Shown one piece after another: positions 52,994-61,126 of a stretch of 64,000 nt of DNA. Location: positions 124,001 to 188,000 of the forward strand of contig CAVWBT010000003.1 of NCBI GenBank assembly GCA_963753285.1, given 5' to 3'. Made by a program: the position numbers and the translations under genes. Each line of letters begins with the position of its first letter. The first letter of the stretch is position 1. The notes below the pieces were generated by a model. That model saw only the letters and a program-made list of their open reading frames with translations. It did no database searches and had not been told where the DNA came from. Origin of the DNA: JAHEDH01 sp963753285. GTDB lineage: Bacteria > Actinomycetota > Acidimicrobiia > Spongiisociales > ZC4RG35.

Positions 52994-55156
52994 CTAGGAG
53001 CGGAAGGGTTCTCCTGACTCGGCGTGGGCGCGCAGGATCTGGGCAGCCTCGAAGCGGGGTCCGTGCTGTGCTGCAAGGCGATCGAGGGCTGCGACGACGG
53101 TGTCGGCACCCATCTGATCGACCCAGAAGAACGGCCCGCCGCGGAACGGAGGGAACCCGAGCCCGAACACGGCCCCGATGTCGCCGTCCCGAGCTGAGCG
53201 AAGAATGCCCTCCTCCAGGCATCGGGCGGCCTCGTTCACGAACGCCAGCGTGATCCGCTCGGTGATCTCCGATGCGGGTATGTCGCGGCGGGGACCCAAT
53301 CCGAGGCTCTCATACACGGTCTCGTCCACTCCACCGCGCTCGCCGCCGGCGTCGTAGCTATAGAAGCCACGGCGGTTCTTCCGACCCTTGCGATCGTCGG
53401 CCTCGAGACGCGTAATCTCCTCGGGCGCGGCCATCCGGTCTCCGAACGCGTCGATCATGATCCGGCCGATCTTCGCCTGAACATCGAGACCCACTTCGTC
53501 CCCGAGTCGCATCGGCCCGACGGGCATGCCCCACTGCTCGATGGCGGCGTCGATCGCCTCGACCGATGCGCCCTCGGTGAGCAGATGGAACGCCTCTACG
53601 CCGTAGGGCCCGAGCACCCTGCTGGTGTAGAAGCCGGGTCCGTCGTTGACCACGATCACGGTCTTGCCCTGGCGCTTGCCGAACTCGACCGCCGTCGCCA
53701 ACGCCCAGTCGGCGGTCTGCTCGGTGACGATCACCTCGAGCAAGGGCATCTTCTCAACAGGCGAGAAGTAGTGCATCCCGACGACCGCCTCGGGACGCGA
53801 TGCCCCTTCCGCGATGTCGGTGATCGGGAGGGACGACGTGTTGGAGGCGAACACCGTGCGATCCGAAGTGACGGCTTCGACCTCTGCAACGATGGACCGC
53901 TTGAGATCGAGGCTCTCGAAGACCGCCTCGATGACGAGGTCGGTATCGGCGAAGCCCGTCCAGTCGGTGGAGCCGCTGACCCGAAGCATCGCCTTCTCTC
54001 CTTCGAACACGCTCATGTGGCGGCGCTTGACGCGGCCATCGACGACCTTCTGGACGTAGGCGAGCGCCCGCCCGACGCCATCGTGGTCGATCTCCTTGAT
54101 GCGCACTTCGGCACCCGCCTTGAGCGTCGAGACGGCGGCGATCCCACCACCCATGAGCCCGCCGCCGATCATCGCCACGCGCTTGACATCGACGGGTTCG
54201 GCCTCGACCCACGTCTCGCGATCGACGGCTCGCTGCCCGAAGAAGATGGATCTGAGTGCGGCCGACTCGGGAGAGACGACCAGCTCGCCGAAGAACCTGG
54301 CCTCGGCGGCGTATCCCGCCTCGGGGCCCTCCTCGACTCCGATCCGGACCGCTTCGAGCGCACGCTCGGGAGCCGGGTAGTTGCCCTTTGTCTGGGCGAG
54401 CAGCTTCTGACGGGCCTGCTTGAACAAGATGTTGCGACCGATCGGATTCGTCTCGAGCGCCGCTTTCTGTATGCCCGACGCCGACAGGTCGAACCCGGAG
54501 CCCTTTCCGTCGACCGACCCGATTGCCGAGCGGGCACGCTCGACGGCGATCTCGGTGAGCATCTCGGGCGGCACGACCTCGTCGACGAGCCCCAGAGCCT
54601 TCGCCTTCTTCACCCGGACGTTCTTGCCGGCGAGAATCATGTCGAGGGCGTTGGCGATGCCGATGACCTTGGGGAGGCGCTGGGTACCGCCGCCGGCCGG
54701 GATCACGCCGAGCTGGGTTTCGGGCTGCCCGAGCTGGGTGCGCGGCGAGTCGGTTGCGATACGCATCGAGCAGGCCAGAGCGAGTTCGAGGCCACCGCCG
54801 AGTGCATTGCCGTCGATTGCGGCAACGACCGGCTTGCCCAGGCGGGTGTGGACCTTCTCGAGCCTGGCAAAGAGCTGGTGAGTGGTCCGGATCGCCTCCT
54901 CGGCGGCAGTCGAGGTCGTCAGCTCGTCGAAGAACCGGATGTCAGCACCGACGAGGAAGTCCCGCTTGCCGGACGTCAGGACGACGGCCCTGATGTCGGG
55001 ATCGGTCTCGAGGCGACGCAGGACGACCTCGAAGTCGTCGATGAGCCTCGGGCCGAGTGTGTTCATGGACTCGCCTTCGAGATCCATCGTGACGATCGCC
55101 GTGTGGCGATCCATGCGGATCGTGAAGTGCGTGAGGGTGTCTGCCGTGGTGGTCAT
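52994..55156 (-). CDS. fadJ: Fatty-acid oxidation multifunctional protein (enoyl-CoA hydratase / 3-hydroxyacyl-CoA dehydrogenase)
   Basis: 720 residues. The hydratase/isomerase half (about 1-190) has IDGNALGGGLELALAC and GVIPAGGGTQRLPKVIG; a Rossmann domain follows (VAMIGGGLMGGGIAAVSTLKAG), then the hydroxyacyl dehydrogenase C-terminus with HYFSPVEKMPLLEVI and GFYTSRVL. It hydrates enoyl-CoA and oxidises the 3-hydroxyacyl-CoA. It begins one base after the thiolase gene's stop, so the two form a FadIJ-type pair completing beta-oxidation after the acyl-CoA oxidase nearby. Confidence 0.92.
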   Translation of the reverse strand: MTTTADTLTHFTIRMDRHTAIVTMDLEGESMNTLGPRLIDDFEVVLRRLETDPDIRAVVLTSGKRDFLVGADIRFFDELTTSTAAEEAIRTTHQLFARLEKVHTRLGKPVVAAIDGNALGGGLELALACSMRIATDSPRTQLGQPETQLGVIPAGGGTQRLPKVIGIANALDMILAGKNVRVKKAKALGLVDEVVPPEMLTEIAVERARSAIGSVDGKGSGFDLSASGIQKAALETNPIGRNILFKQARQKLLAQTKGNYPAPERALEAVRIGVEEGPEAGYAAEARFFGELVVSPESAALRSIFFGQRAVDRETWVEAEPVDVKRVAMIGGGLMGGGIAAVSTLKAGAEVRIKEIDHDGVGRALAYVQKVVDGRVKRRHMSVFEGEKAMLRVSGSTDWTGFADTDLVIEAVFESLDLKRSIVAEVEAVTSDRTVFASNTSSLPITDIAEGASRPEAVVGMHYFSPVEKMPLLEVIVTEQTADWALATAVEFGKRQGKTVIVVNDGPGFYTSRVLGPYGVEAFHLLTEGASVEAIDAAIEQWGMPVGPMRLGDEVGLDVQAKIGRIMIDAFGDRMAAPEEITRLEADDRKGRKNRRGFYSYDAGGERGGVDETVYESLGLGPRRDIPASEITERITLAFVNEAARCLEEGILRSARDGDIGAVFGLGFPPFRGGPFFWVDQMGADTVVAALDRLAAQHGPRFEAAQILRAHAESGEPFRS

Positions 55157-55157
55157 G

Positions 55158-56462
55158 TCAGCGCTCCAGGATGACGGCGGCGCCGAGTCCGCCGGCGGCG
55201 CATTGGGTGATGAGAGCGGTCCCGGCGTCGCGCCGGACGAGCTCGTTGGCCATGGTGAGAAGCTGTCGCGCTCCGGTGGCGGCGAACGGGTGGCCGAGAC
55301 TGATCGACCCTCCGTAGAGGTTCAACTTGTCGCGGTCGACCTCGCCGATCGCATTGTCCCGCCCGAGGTGCTCTTTGGCGAACGTCTCGGATCCGAAGGC
55401 GTCCAGCACCGAGAGCATCTGGGCGGCGAACGCCTCATGGATGTCGATCACGTCGATGTCGGAGAGCTGCATCCCAGCCCGGTCCAGCGCCTTCGGCGTG
55501 GCGAACGCCGGTCCGATGAGCAGCTGCCAGTTCGGATCGACTGCGGCGAACCCCCACGACCGCAGGAAGGCACGGGGCACGTAGCCGAGCCGCTTGGCGG
55601 TCTCCTCTTCCATGAGCAAGAGCGCAGCGGCGCCATCGGTGAGCGGTGACGAGTTGCCTGCGGTGACCGACCCGTACCTCCGATCGAAGACGGGCTTGAG
55701 CGACGCCAGCTTCTCGAGCGACGTATCGGCCCGGGGAATGTTGTCCCGCACGACGGTCGTCTGATACTTCGGTCCGACCGGGAACGGCATCACTTCGGTG
55801 TCGTAGACGCCCTTCTCCCAGCCTTCGACCGCCTTCTGGTGTGAACCGAGCGTGTAGGCGTCCTGAGCCTCACGGGTGATGCCGTTCATCTTCGCCATCC
55901 TCTCGGCGCCGTCACCCATCGAACCGCCGGTGGATCGATCGGCGATCGCCGGGGGCTGCGGCGCCAGGTCCGCGGGCCGGAGAGCGGCGAGCGCCCGTGC
56001 TCGGGAAGCGAAGTCCTTCGCCTTCTGAGCGGCCTGCATCACCTCGACGAACTCGTCGGTGAACAACACCGGCGGCCGCGACAGCGAGTCCGCTCCACCG
56101 GAGATGACGACGTCGGCCTCCCCGGTGAGGATCGCAGTGGCCCCGTCGATGAATGTCTGGGTCGAGGTCGCACACGCCTTGGTGACGGAATGGGCGTCCG
56201 TGGTGTCCGGCAAAGGTGACGCGAGGACGATCTCACGGGCGATGTTCGGCGAGTTGACGTCCTGGACCACCGACCCGAAGACGACCCGGTCGATCTCAGT
56301 GACCGGTACCCGCGAGCGGTTGACGAGCTCGGTCACGACGCGTGCCCCCAGCTCGTAGGCCGACACGGTCTTGAGATCCGTGCCCGACTTGGTGAAGGGG
56401 GTCCGGAGACCGTCGACGATCGCCACCCGCCTTCCACCGTGCGCGTTGTTCGAGGCTGCCAT
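55158..56462 (-). CDS. fadI: Acetyl-CoA acyltransferase (3-ketoacyl-CoA thiolase)
   Basis: 434 residues. The acylation Cys lies in SVTKACATSTQ, the C-terminal HEAFAAQMLSVL and GGSISLGHPFAATGARQL give the catalytic His and the final ITQCAAGGLGAAVI gives the second Cys. It cleaves 3-ketoacyl-CoA with CoA. GGAGGAG lies just before the ATG at 56462; the longer frame is a shadow. Length and the inserted loop match the FadI (trifunctional-complex beta subunit) branch. Operon with the FadJ-like gene. Confidence 0.92.
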   Translation of the reverse strand: MAASNNAHGGRRVAIVDGLRTPFTKSGTDLKTVSAYELGARVVTELVNRSRVPVTEIDRVVFGSVVQDVNSPNIAREIVLASPLPDTTDAHSVTKACATSTQTFIDGATAILTGEADVVISGGADSLSRPPVLFTDEFVEVMQAAQKAKDFASRARALAALRPADLAPQPPAIADRSTGGSMGDGAERMAKMNGITREAQDAYTLGSHQKAVEGWEKGVYDTEVMPFPVGPKYQTTVVRDNIPRADTSLEKLASLKPVFDRRYGSVTAGNSSPLTDGAAALLLMEEETAKRLGYVPRAFLRSWGFAAVDPNWQLLIGPAFATPKALDRAGMQLSDIDVIDIHEAFAAQMLSVLDAFGSETFAKEHLGRDNAIGEVDRDKLNLYGGSISLGHPFAATGARQLLTMANELVRRDAGTALITQCAAGGLGAAVILER

Positions 56463-56535
56463 TGGTCTCCTCCAAGAATCTGAGTAGTCGTTCAAATTGT
56501 ATCGGGCCGAACCGTCACCACCATCATGGCAAACG

Positions 56536-57015
56536 ATGACCGCAACACGCTCGGCCACCGGTGTCGTCGTGACCGGACATGGCGTCGCATCGGGTCGATC
56601 CGGCGACCCGCGCTTCCCGTCCGGCACACTCGGCTTGCAGTTCCCGATCTTCGCGCAGCTGGGCGTGGACCTCGACAACGTCCACCCGGGGACGGTCAAC
56701 GTCGAACTCGATGAGGGCCCGCTCGACCTCGGAGAGCCCGATCACCTCCTGACATCGGTGAAGTGGCACGACCACATGCCGCCCGAGGACTTCTCGTTGT
56801 GGAGGGTGGGCCTGCACCATGCCGGAAAGCGGTGGCAGGCGATGATCTACCGACCGCATCCGGAGACCAAGCCCGAACACCACCAACCCGAAGACGTCAT
56901 CGAGATCCTGGCTCCACTCATCCCCGATCTCGCCTACGGCGACCGGGTCACGATCGCGCTGGACCGACCGCATTCCCGCGATGCCGTCACCGGGTGTCAT
57001 AAGATCACTGACTGA
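56536..57015 (+). CDS. Small protein, weakly resembling CTP-dependent riboflavin kinase fold
   Basis: 159 residues. VVVTGHGVASGRSGDPRFPSGTL followed by HPGTVNVELDEGPLDL is reminiscent of the archaeal RibK (DUF120) cradle, where a P-G-T-L/V-N-V motif binds the nucleotide; VTIALDR closes the domain. The similarity is from pattern only and could be wrong. An earlier in-frame start at 56497 exists. Divergent from the thiolase gene across 73 bases. No operon partner downstream. Confidence 0.5.
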   Translation: MTATRSATGVVVTGHGVASGRSGDPRFPSGTLGLQFPIFAQLGVDLDNVHPGTVNVELDEGPLDLGEPDHLLTSVKWHDHMPPEDFSLWRVGLHHAGKRWQAMIYRPHPETKPEHHQPEDVIEILAPLIPDLAYGDRVTIALDRPHSRDAVTGCHKITD

Positions 57016-57192
57016 TGATTCGTGGCCGGGAGGTCTCCCAACGACCGAGCTCACCAATGGCACGTCAACTCTCCCACCGAGACGTGACTAGTCCGTTCGC
57101 GCGTATAGGGCTTGAGCACTACAAATCGCTCAAGTTCGACGTCGTTCCCACCGATGGAGTCTCCGAGAGACTTCTACCCAGGGATCATCAAC

Positions 57193-57390
57193 ATGAAAAT
57201 GCGTGGACTCAGCCTCGACGGCACGAAGCGTCGCCGGACATCACTGATCGTCGCCGTGGTCATCTCCGTGATGACGCTCGCAGCCCCGGCGAGCGCGTGG
57301 TCCGGGAAGACGGTGTCCGTCGACGACGGCCAGACGTCATGGACCAATGTCACTCAGACCTACACGACCTACGGTCGTTCCTGGTCCTGA
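57193..57390 (+). CDS. Small secreted peptide upstream of a histidine kinase
   Basis: 65 residues. A long basic N-region (MKMRGLSLDGTKRRR), a hydrophobic core (TSLIVAVVISVMTLAAP) and an Ala-Ser-Ala cleavage site leave a mature peptide of about 30 residues rich in Ser, Thr, Tyr and Trp without cysteine. It ends 31 bases before the histidine-kinase ATG. The ribosome site is weak (CAGGGA 10 bases upstream), so expression is uncertain. The pairing of a short exported peptide with a membrane kinase invites the idea of a signal/receptor pair, which is inference. Confidence 0.5.
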   Translation: MKMRGLSLDGTKRRRTSLIVAVVISVMTLAAPASAWSGKTVSVDDGQTSWTNVTQTYTTYGRSWS

Positions 57391-57421
57391 TCGGACCCAC
57401 ATCACAGTCCGGAGCCCGGCA

Positions 57422-59266
57422 ATGATCGCCAGGCTCAACCGCATCAGCCCCGTCTGGTTCCTCAGCGGGGCTCTTGCTGTGCTGGCAGTCGCGATCGTGC
57501 CGTTCGCCATCGTCTACGACGCCCCGACGACCGAACCTCGGCTTGCCTGGCCCATCGTCGCCCTCGGCTTCTACCTCGCAGAGATCGCCGTCCTCCACCT
57601 GCGGTTCCGGCGGGACGCCCAGAGCTTCTCGATGAGCGAGATCGCCATCACGGTCGGCCTGTTCTTCGCCACTCCGACCGCCATGCTGATCGGTCAGTTC
57701 GTCGGCAACGCGGTAGCCCTGATCCTGAATCGCCGCCAGCCGCCGATGAAGCTGGTGTTCAATCTGGCCCAGTTCACGGTCCAAATCGGTGCCGCCGTCA
57801 TCGCATTCAATCTCGTCCTCGGCGACGGCGACCCGTTCTCACCCAGAGGCTGGATCGCTGCACTCGCCGGGAACCTCGCTGCGTTCGCCGTGTCCGACCT
57901 CTCGGTCAACACCGCCATCAAGATGGCCGGCGGCTCGCTGTCCCGCGGCGAGGCATGGACGGTGAGATGGCTGACCACGGGTGCTGCCTTCATGAACACG
58001 ATCCTCGGAGTCGTGATCGTCCTCGTCTGGTCGACCCAACCGGCTGCAGCGATCCTCGCCCTCGCGCCACCGGTCATGCTCTATCTCGCCTACCTCGCCT
58101 ACACGCTCCAGAGGGGGCAGCAGGCCCGCCTCGAGGCGCTCCAACGCACCGCCCAAGCGCTGCTGCGCGCCCACACGCTGACCGACGTCGCCAGCCTCGC
58201 CGCCGAACAGGCGCGGGCGATGTTCGAGGCGGAACTGGCCGAGGTGGCGATCATGGCGTCCGATGACCGCCCCGGTCTACGCGGGATCGCCGTCGCCACG
58301 GAGGCCGTGGATGTTCGCACGGGTACAGAATCCCCCGGTCGCGTGAAGCGGGGCGAGGCGCTGCTCCTGAAGGGCTCGGCCCTCCAGCCCTACCTCGTAT
58401 CGGATGCGGTGACCCCGGTGACCGGGATGGTCGCATCGATCGATGGGGAAGACGGCGCAGTCGGTTTCGTGGTCGTCGTGAACCCGCTCTCCGATGTCGC
58501 GAGCTACGACACCTCGGATCTCGCGCTGCTCGAGACACTGTCCGGTCAGATCGGGCCCATCATCGAGAACGAGCGCCTGGGTGGCGAGGTCGCTGCGCTC
58601 GCCGAGCTCGTCGACTCGCGCAACCAGGTGCTCGCCGCAGTCAGCCACGAGGTGCGCAGCCCGCTCGCCACGGTCGTGTCCGCGGCCGCCACCTTGGAGG
58701 GGCGGATGGCCGACCTGAGCCCCGAGAACCGCAAAGTCCTGGTGGACCTGATCCGGAAGAACAGCCAGGAGTTGACAGCGATCGTCGACGACCTGCTGGT
58801 CGCAGCGCGCGGCGACTCTGCCACGGAGTCGATCGAGACACAACCGGTCGATCCCGCCTCCGAGGTCGCCGCGCTCGCGGCGACGCTCGAGGACCTGCCG
58901 GGAGAGATGGCCGTGAAAGGGAACGCCAGCCTGGCCCTGGCCGACCCGACCCGGTTCCGTCAGATCATGCGAAACCTCTTGACCAACGCCACCCGGTACG
59001 GCGGCGAGTCGATCTGGATCGAGTTGGAGGACGGCCCGGCATCGGTGTCCATCTCGGTGTGCGACGACGGGACGGGGGTTCCCGAGGAGCTGTCCAAGAA
59101 GATCTTCGAGCCGTACGTGTCGGCGCACGACAAGAGCGGACAGCCGCAAGCGCTCGGGCTGGGGCTCGCCATCTCCCGGCGCCTCGCCCGGTTGATGGCC
59201 GGAGACGTCACCTACGCACGAGCAGGTGACGTGACCCGCTTCACGCTGACACTCGCCAAAGCCTGA
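57422..59266 (+). CDS. Orphan sensor histidine kinase with multi-pass sensor, GAF-like and kinase domains
   Basis: 614 residues. Seven or eight N-terminal membrane helices (about 1-220, MASE-like) lead to a GAF-like domain (about 235-385), then a HisKA domain with phospho-acceptor His409 in AAVSHEVRSPLATV, and an HATPase domain with NLLTNATRYGG (N box), CDDGTGVPEE (G1) and GLGLAISRRLARLM (G2). No response-regulator gene lies nearby. GGAG precedes the ATG at 57422. It follows the small secreted peptide gene directly. Confidence 0.9.
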   Translation: MIARLNRISPVWFLSGALAVLAVAIVPFAIVYDAPTTEPRLAWPIVALGFYLAEIAVLHLRFRRDAQSFSMSEIAITVGLFFATPTAMLIGQFVGNAVALILNRRQPPMKLVFNLAQFTVQIGAAVIAFNLVLGDGDPFSPRGWIAALAGNLAAFAVSDLSVNTAIKMAGGSLSRGEAWTVRWLTTGAAFMNTILGVVIVLVWSTQPAAAILALAPPVMLYLAYLAYTLQRGQQARLEALQRTAQALLRAHTLTDVASLAAEQARAMFEAELAEVAIMASDDRPGLRGIAVATEAVDVRTGTESPGRVKRGEALLLKGSALQPYLVSDAVTPVTGMVASIDGEDGAVGFVVVVNPLSDVASYDTSDLALLETLSGQIGPIIENERLGGEVAALAELVDSRNQVLAAVSHEVRSPLATVVSAAATLEGRMADLSPENRKVLVDLIRKNSQELTAIVDDLLVAARGDSATESIETQPVDPASEVAALAATLEDLPGEMAVKGNASLALADPTRFRQIMRNLLTNATRYGGESIWIELEDGPASVSISVCDDGTGVPEELSKKIFEPYVSAHDKSGQPQALGLGLAISRRLARLMAGDVTYARAGDVTRFTLTLAKA

Positions 59267-59273
59267 CGAAGGC

Positions 59274-59705
59274 TCAGCGCAGGGGCTGGAACACGCCGCC
59301 GACGATCTGCCCTTCGAGGAAGACGACCGAGTCGGTCCAGCTGATGCCCGCCTCCGAGCTGATCGGAAGAGCGACCTCGAAGTCCCCCAACGGAATGGAC
59401 GCCCCGCCACACTGGGGAGGGAACGACTCTGCCAGCGTCTCGCACATCCGGGCACCGGCGTCGTCGACGAAGAAGAACCCCCGCAGCTCGAACGCTCCGT
59501 CGATCGGCTGAGCGGTGGCCTCTGCGACCGAGACCCCGCGCTCGGGCTCGGTGGCGGGAAGATCGGAAGAGACGGTGTCGTCGCAGTCGGGCGCCCCCGC
59601 GAGACACGTGTCGGCGGCATCCGGTTCGGTCGACGCGGAGTCGGAACCAGTGCACGCCGCGACGGCCAGGACGAGGATCGGAATGAACGGCGTTAGGCGC
59701 TTCAC
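59274..59705 (-). CDS. Small lipoprotein of unknown function
   Basis: 143 residues. Lipobox VAAC (Cys18), an acidic Ser/Thr linker, then a compact domain with a Cys pair (RMCETLAESFPPQCGG) that could form a disulfide. The family is not recognised. It converges with the histidine kinase gene with 7 bases between stops. Confidence 0.65.
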   Translation of the reverse strand: MKRLTPFIPILVLAVAACTGSDSASTEPDAADTCLAGAPDCDDTVSSDLPATEPERGVSVAEATAQPIDGAFELRGFFFVDDAGARMCETLAESFPPQCGGASIPLGDFEVALPISSEAGISWTDSVVFLEGQIVGGVFQPLR

Positions 59706-59728
59706 GACGTGAAACGATAGGGCGTCGG

Positions 59729-60514
59729 TCAGCTGTGCCTGCGCAACACCAGGTTCTGTAGCGCCCTCCCGACCGGTCCCGACGTGTCGAACAACTCGGC
59801 ATCGGCCCGACCGATCCCGTTGGGCTCCCAGAACGAAACCGCGTGTGATCCGAACCAGTCACCGACCGGTGGGCGGTGGAGCGCAACGACGAGGTCGGCA
59901 TTCACGAACGCCATCGTCTCGGTTCCCTCGTGGAAGCTGATCCCGTTCCCGCTGTCCGCCACCGGGCAGACGGCCTGAAACGGTGACGGCTCTTCGCCAT
60001 CGAGCAAGGGGACCTTCGATCTCGCCCACATGAACGTCTCGCCTCCGGTCCCCTGGGACATGCCCGGCACGTACCGGACCTCGAGCGAGTGCCCGAACGC
60101 GACCTCGCCGTGGGTCGGGGAGATCGGGAAGGGCCCAGGCACCGCGTCGTCGGGATCGAGCACATCGATGTGATGCGATGTGACCGGTCCGATCTCACCC
60201 TCCGCGAGATGCAGGCCCTCCGCCCTCGCATACGAGCGCTCATCGTCGTGCAACTCGATCCTGGTCGTCGTGACGGTTCTGCCGGTTCGCGAGATCACCG
60301 AACCGATCCGGAACCCCGACATCGGAATGGGCCTGGTGATCTCGACCAGGAGCCTGACCAACGGCTTGTCCGGAACTGCGACCTCCGACGCCCGGGCCAT
60401 CAGCCCCGTCGGCGGCCCGGCGTGACACGCGTCGACGCTCCACGGGCCGCGGGCGAAATCCGTCGGCACGAAAGTGCCGTCACCCACAACGGCGAAGTAG
60501 GCGCTCGGTTCCAT
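59729..60514 (-). CDS. Thioesterase-superfamily protein, double hotdog (TesB-like)
   Basis: 261 residues. GPWSVDACHAGPPTGLMARA near the N-terminus and the repeat of the same fold in the second half (WEPNGIGRADAELFDTSGPVGRALQNLVLRR) match acyl-CoA thioesterase-like proteins of the TesB/DUF4442 kind common in Actinobacteria. The catalytic Asp of TesB (in the second hotdog) may be the Asp of RADAELFD. A GTG at 60517 is an alternative start. Divergent from LemA. Confidence 0.75.
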   Translation of the reverse strand: MEPSAYFAVVGDGTFVPTDFARGPWSVDACHAGPPTGLMARASEVAVPDKPLVRLLVEITRPIPMSGFRIGSVISRTGRTVTTTRIELHDDERSYARAEGLHLAEGEIGPVTSHHIDVLDPDDAVPGPFPISPTHGEVAFGHSLEVRYVPGMSQGTGGETFMWARSKVPLLDGEEPSPFQAVCPVADSGNGISFHEGTETMAFVNADLVVALHRPPVGDWFGSHAVSFWEPNGIGRADAELFDTSGPVGRALQNLVLRRHS

Positions 60515-60571
60515 CACGCAAGAGTATGGCGGAGCCGGTCACGCGCCGTTCGCGCTTCGTATGATGGGCTC

Positions 60572-61126
60572 ATGGAATGGTTCTTCATTGGTCTTCTCGT
60601 CATCGTCGTCGCACTGGTGGGGTGGTTCTTCCTCGCCTACAACAATCTCGTCAAATCGCGCAACCGCTCGGAGAACGCCTGGGGACAGGTCGATGTCCAG
60701 TTGCAGCGCCGCTTCGATCTCATCCCCAACCTCGTGGAGACCGTGAAGGGATACGCCAGCCACGAGAAGGAGACGTTCGAACGCGTGATCGCCGCCCGCA
60801 ACGCCGCCCAGGCGGCCAGCGGCCCGGCCGAGGCGGCACAGGCAGACAACCTCCTGACCGGGGCTCTCCGCCAGTTGTTCGCCCTCGCCGAGGCGTACCC
60901 CGATCTCAAGGCCTCGACCAACTTCAGCCAACTCCAGGACGCACTCTCCGAGACGGAGAACAAGATCTCGGTGAGTCGCCAGATCTACAACGACACGGTC
61001 CTCACCTACAACAACCTCGTCCAGACGGTGCCGTCGAACATCGTGGCCAACATCGCCAACTTCAAGACCCGCGAGTACTTCGACGCCCCGGAAGCCGCAG
61101 ACGAGGCACCGAAGGTCGAGTTCTGA
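60572..61126 (+). CDS. lemA: LemA family protein
   Basis: 184 residues, one N-terminal membrane helix (about 2-24) followed by a helical bundle with YNNLVKSRNRSENAWGQVDVQLQRRFDLIPNLVETVKGY (in part), the LemA signature. LemA proteins are membrane-anchored scaffolds of unclear role, often encoded beside TPM/DUF2207 proteins as here. The stop codon overlaps the next gene's start. Confidence 0.92.
   Translation: MEWFFIGLLVIVVALVGWFFLAYNNLVKSRNRSENAWGQVDVQLQRRFDLIPNLVETVKGYASHEKETFERVIAARNAAQAASGPAEAAQADNLLTGALRQLFALAEAYPDLKASTNFSQLQDALSETENKISVSRQIYNDTVLTYNNLVQTVPSNIVANIANFKTREYFDAPEAADEAPKVEF

Noticed and set aside
53585..55174. A 529-residue open frame opposite FadJ
   Set aside because: Antisense to well-conserved hydratase and dehydrogenase domains.
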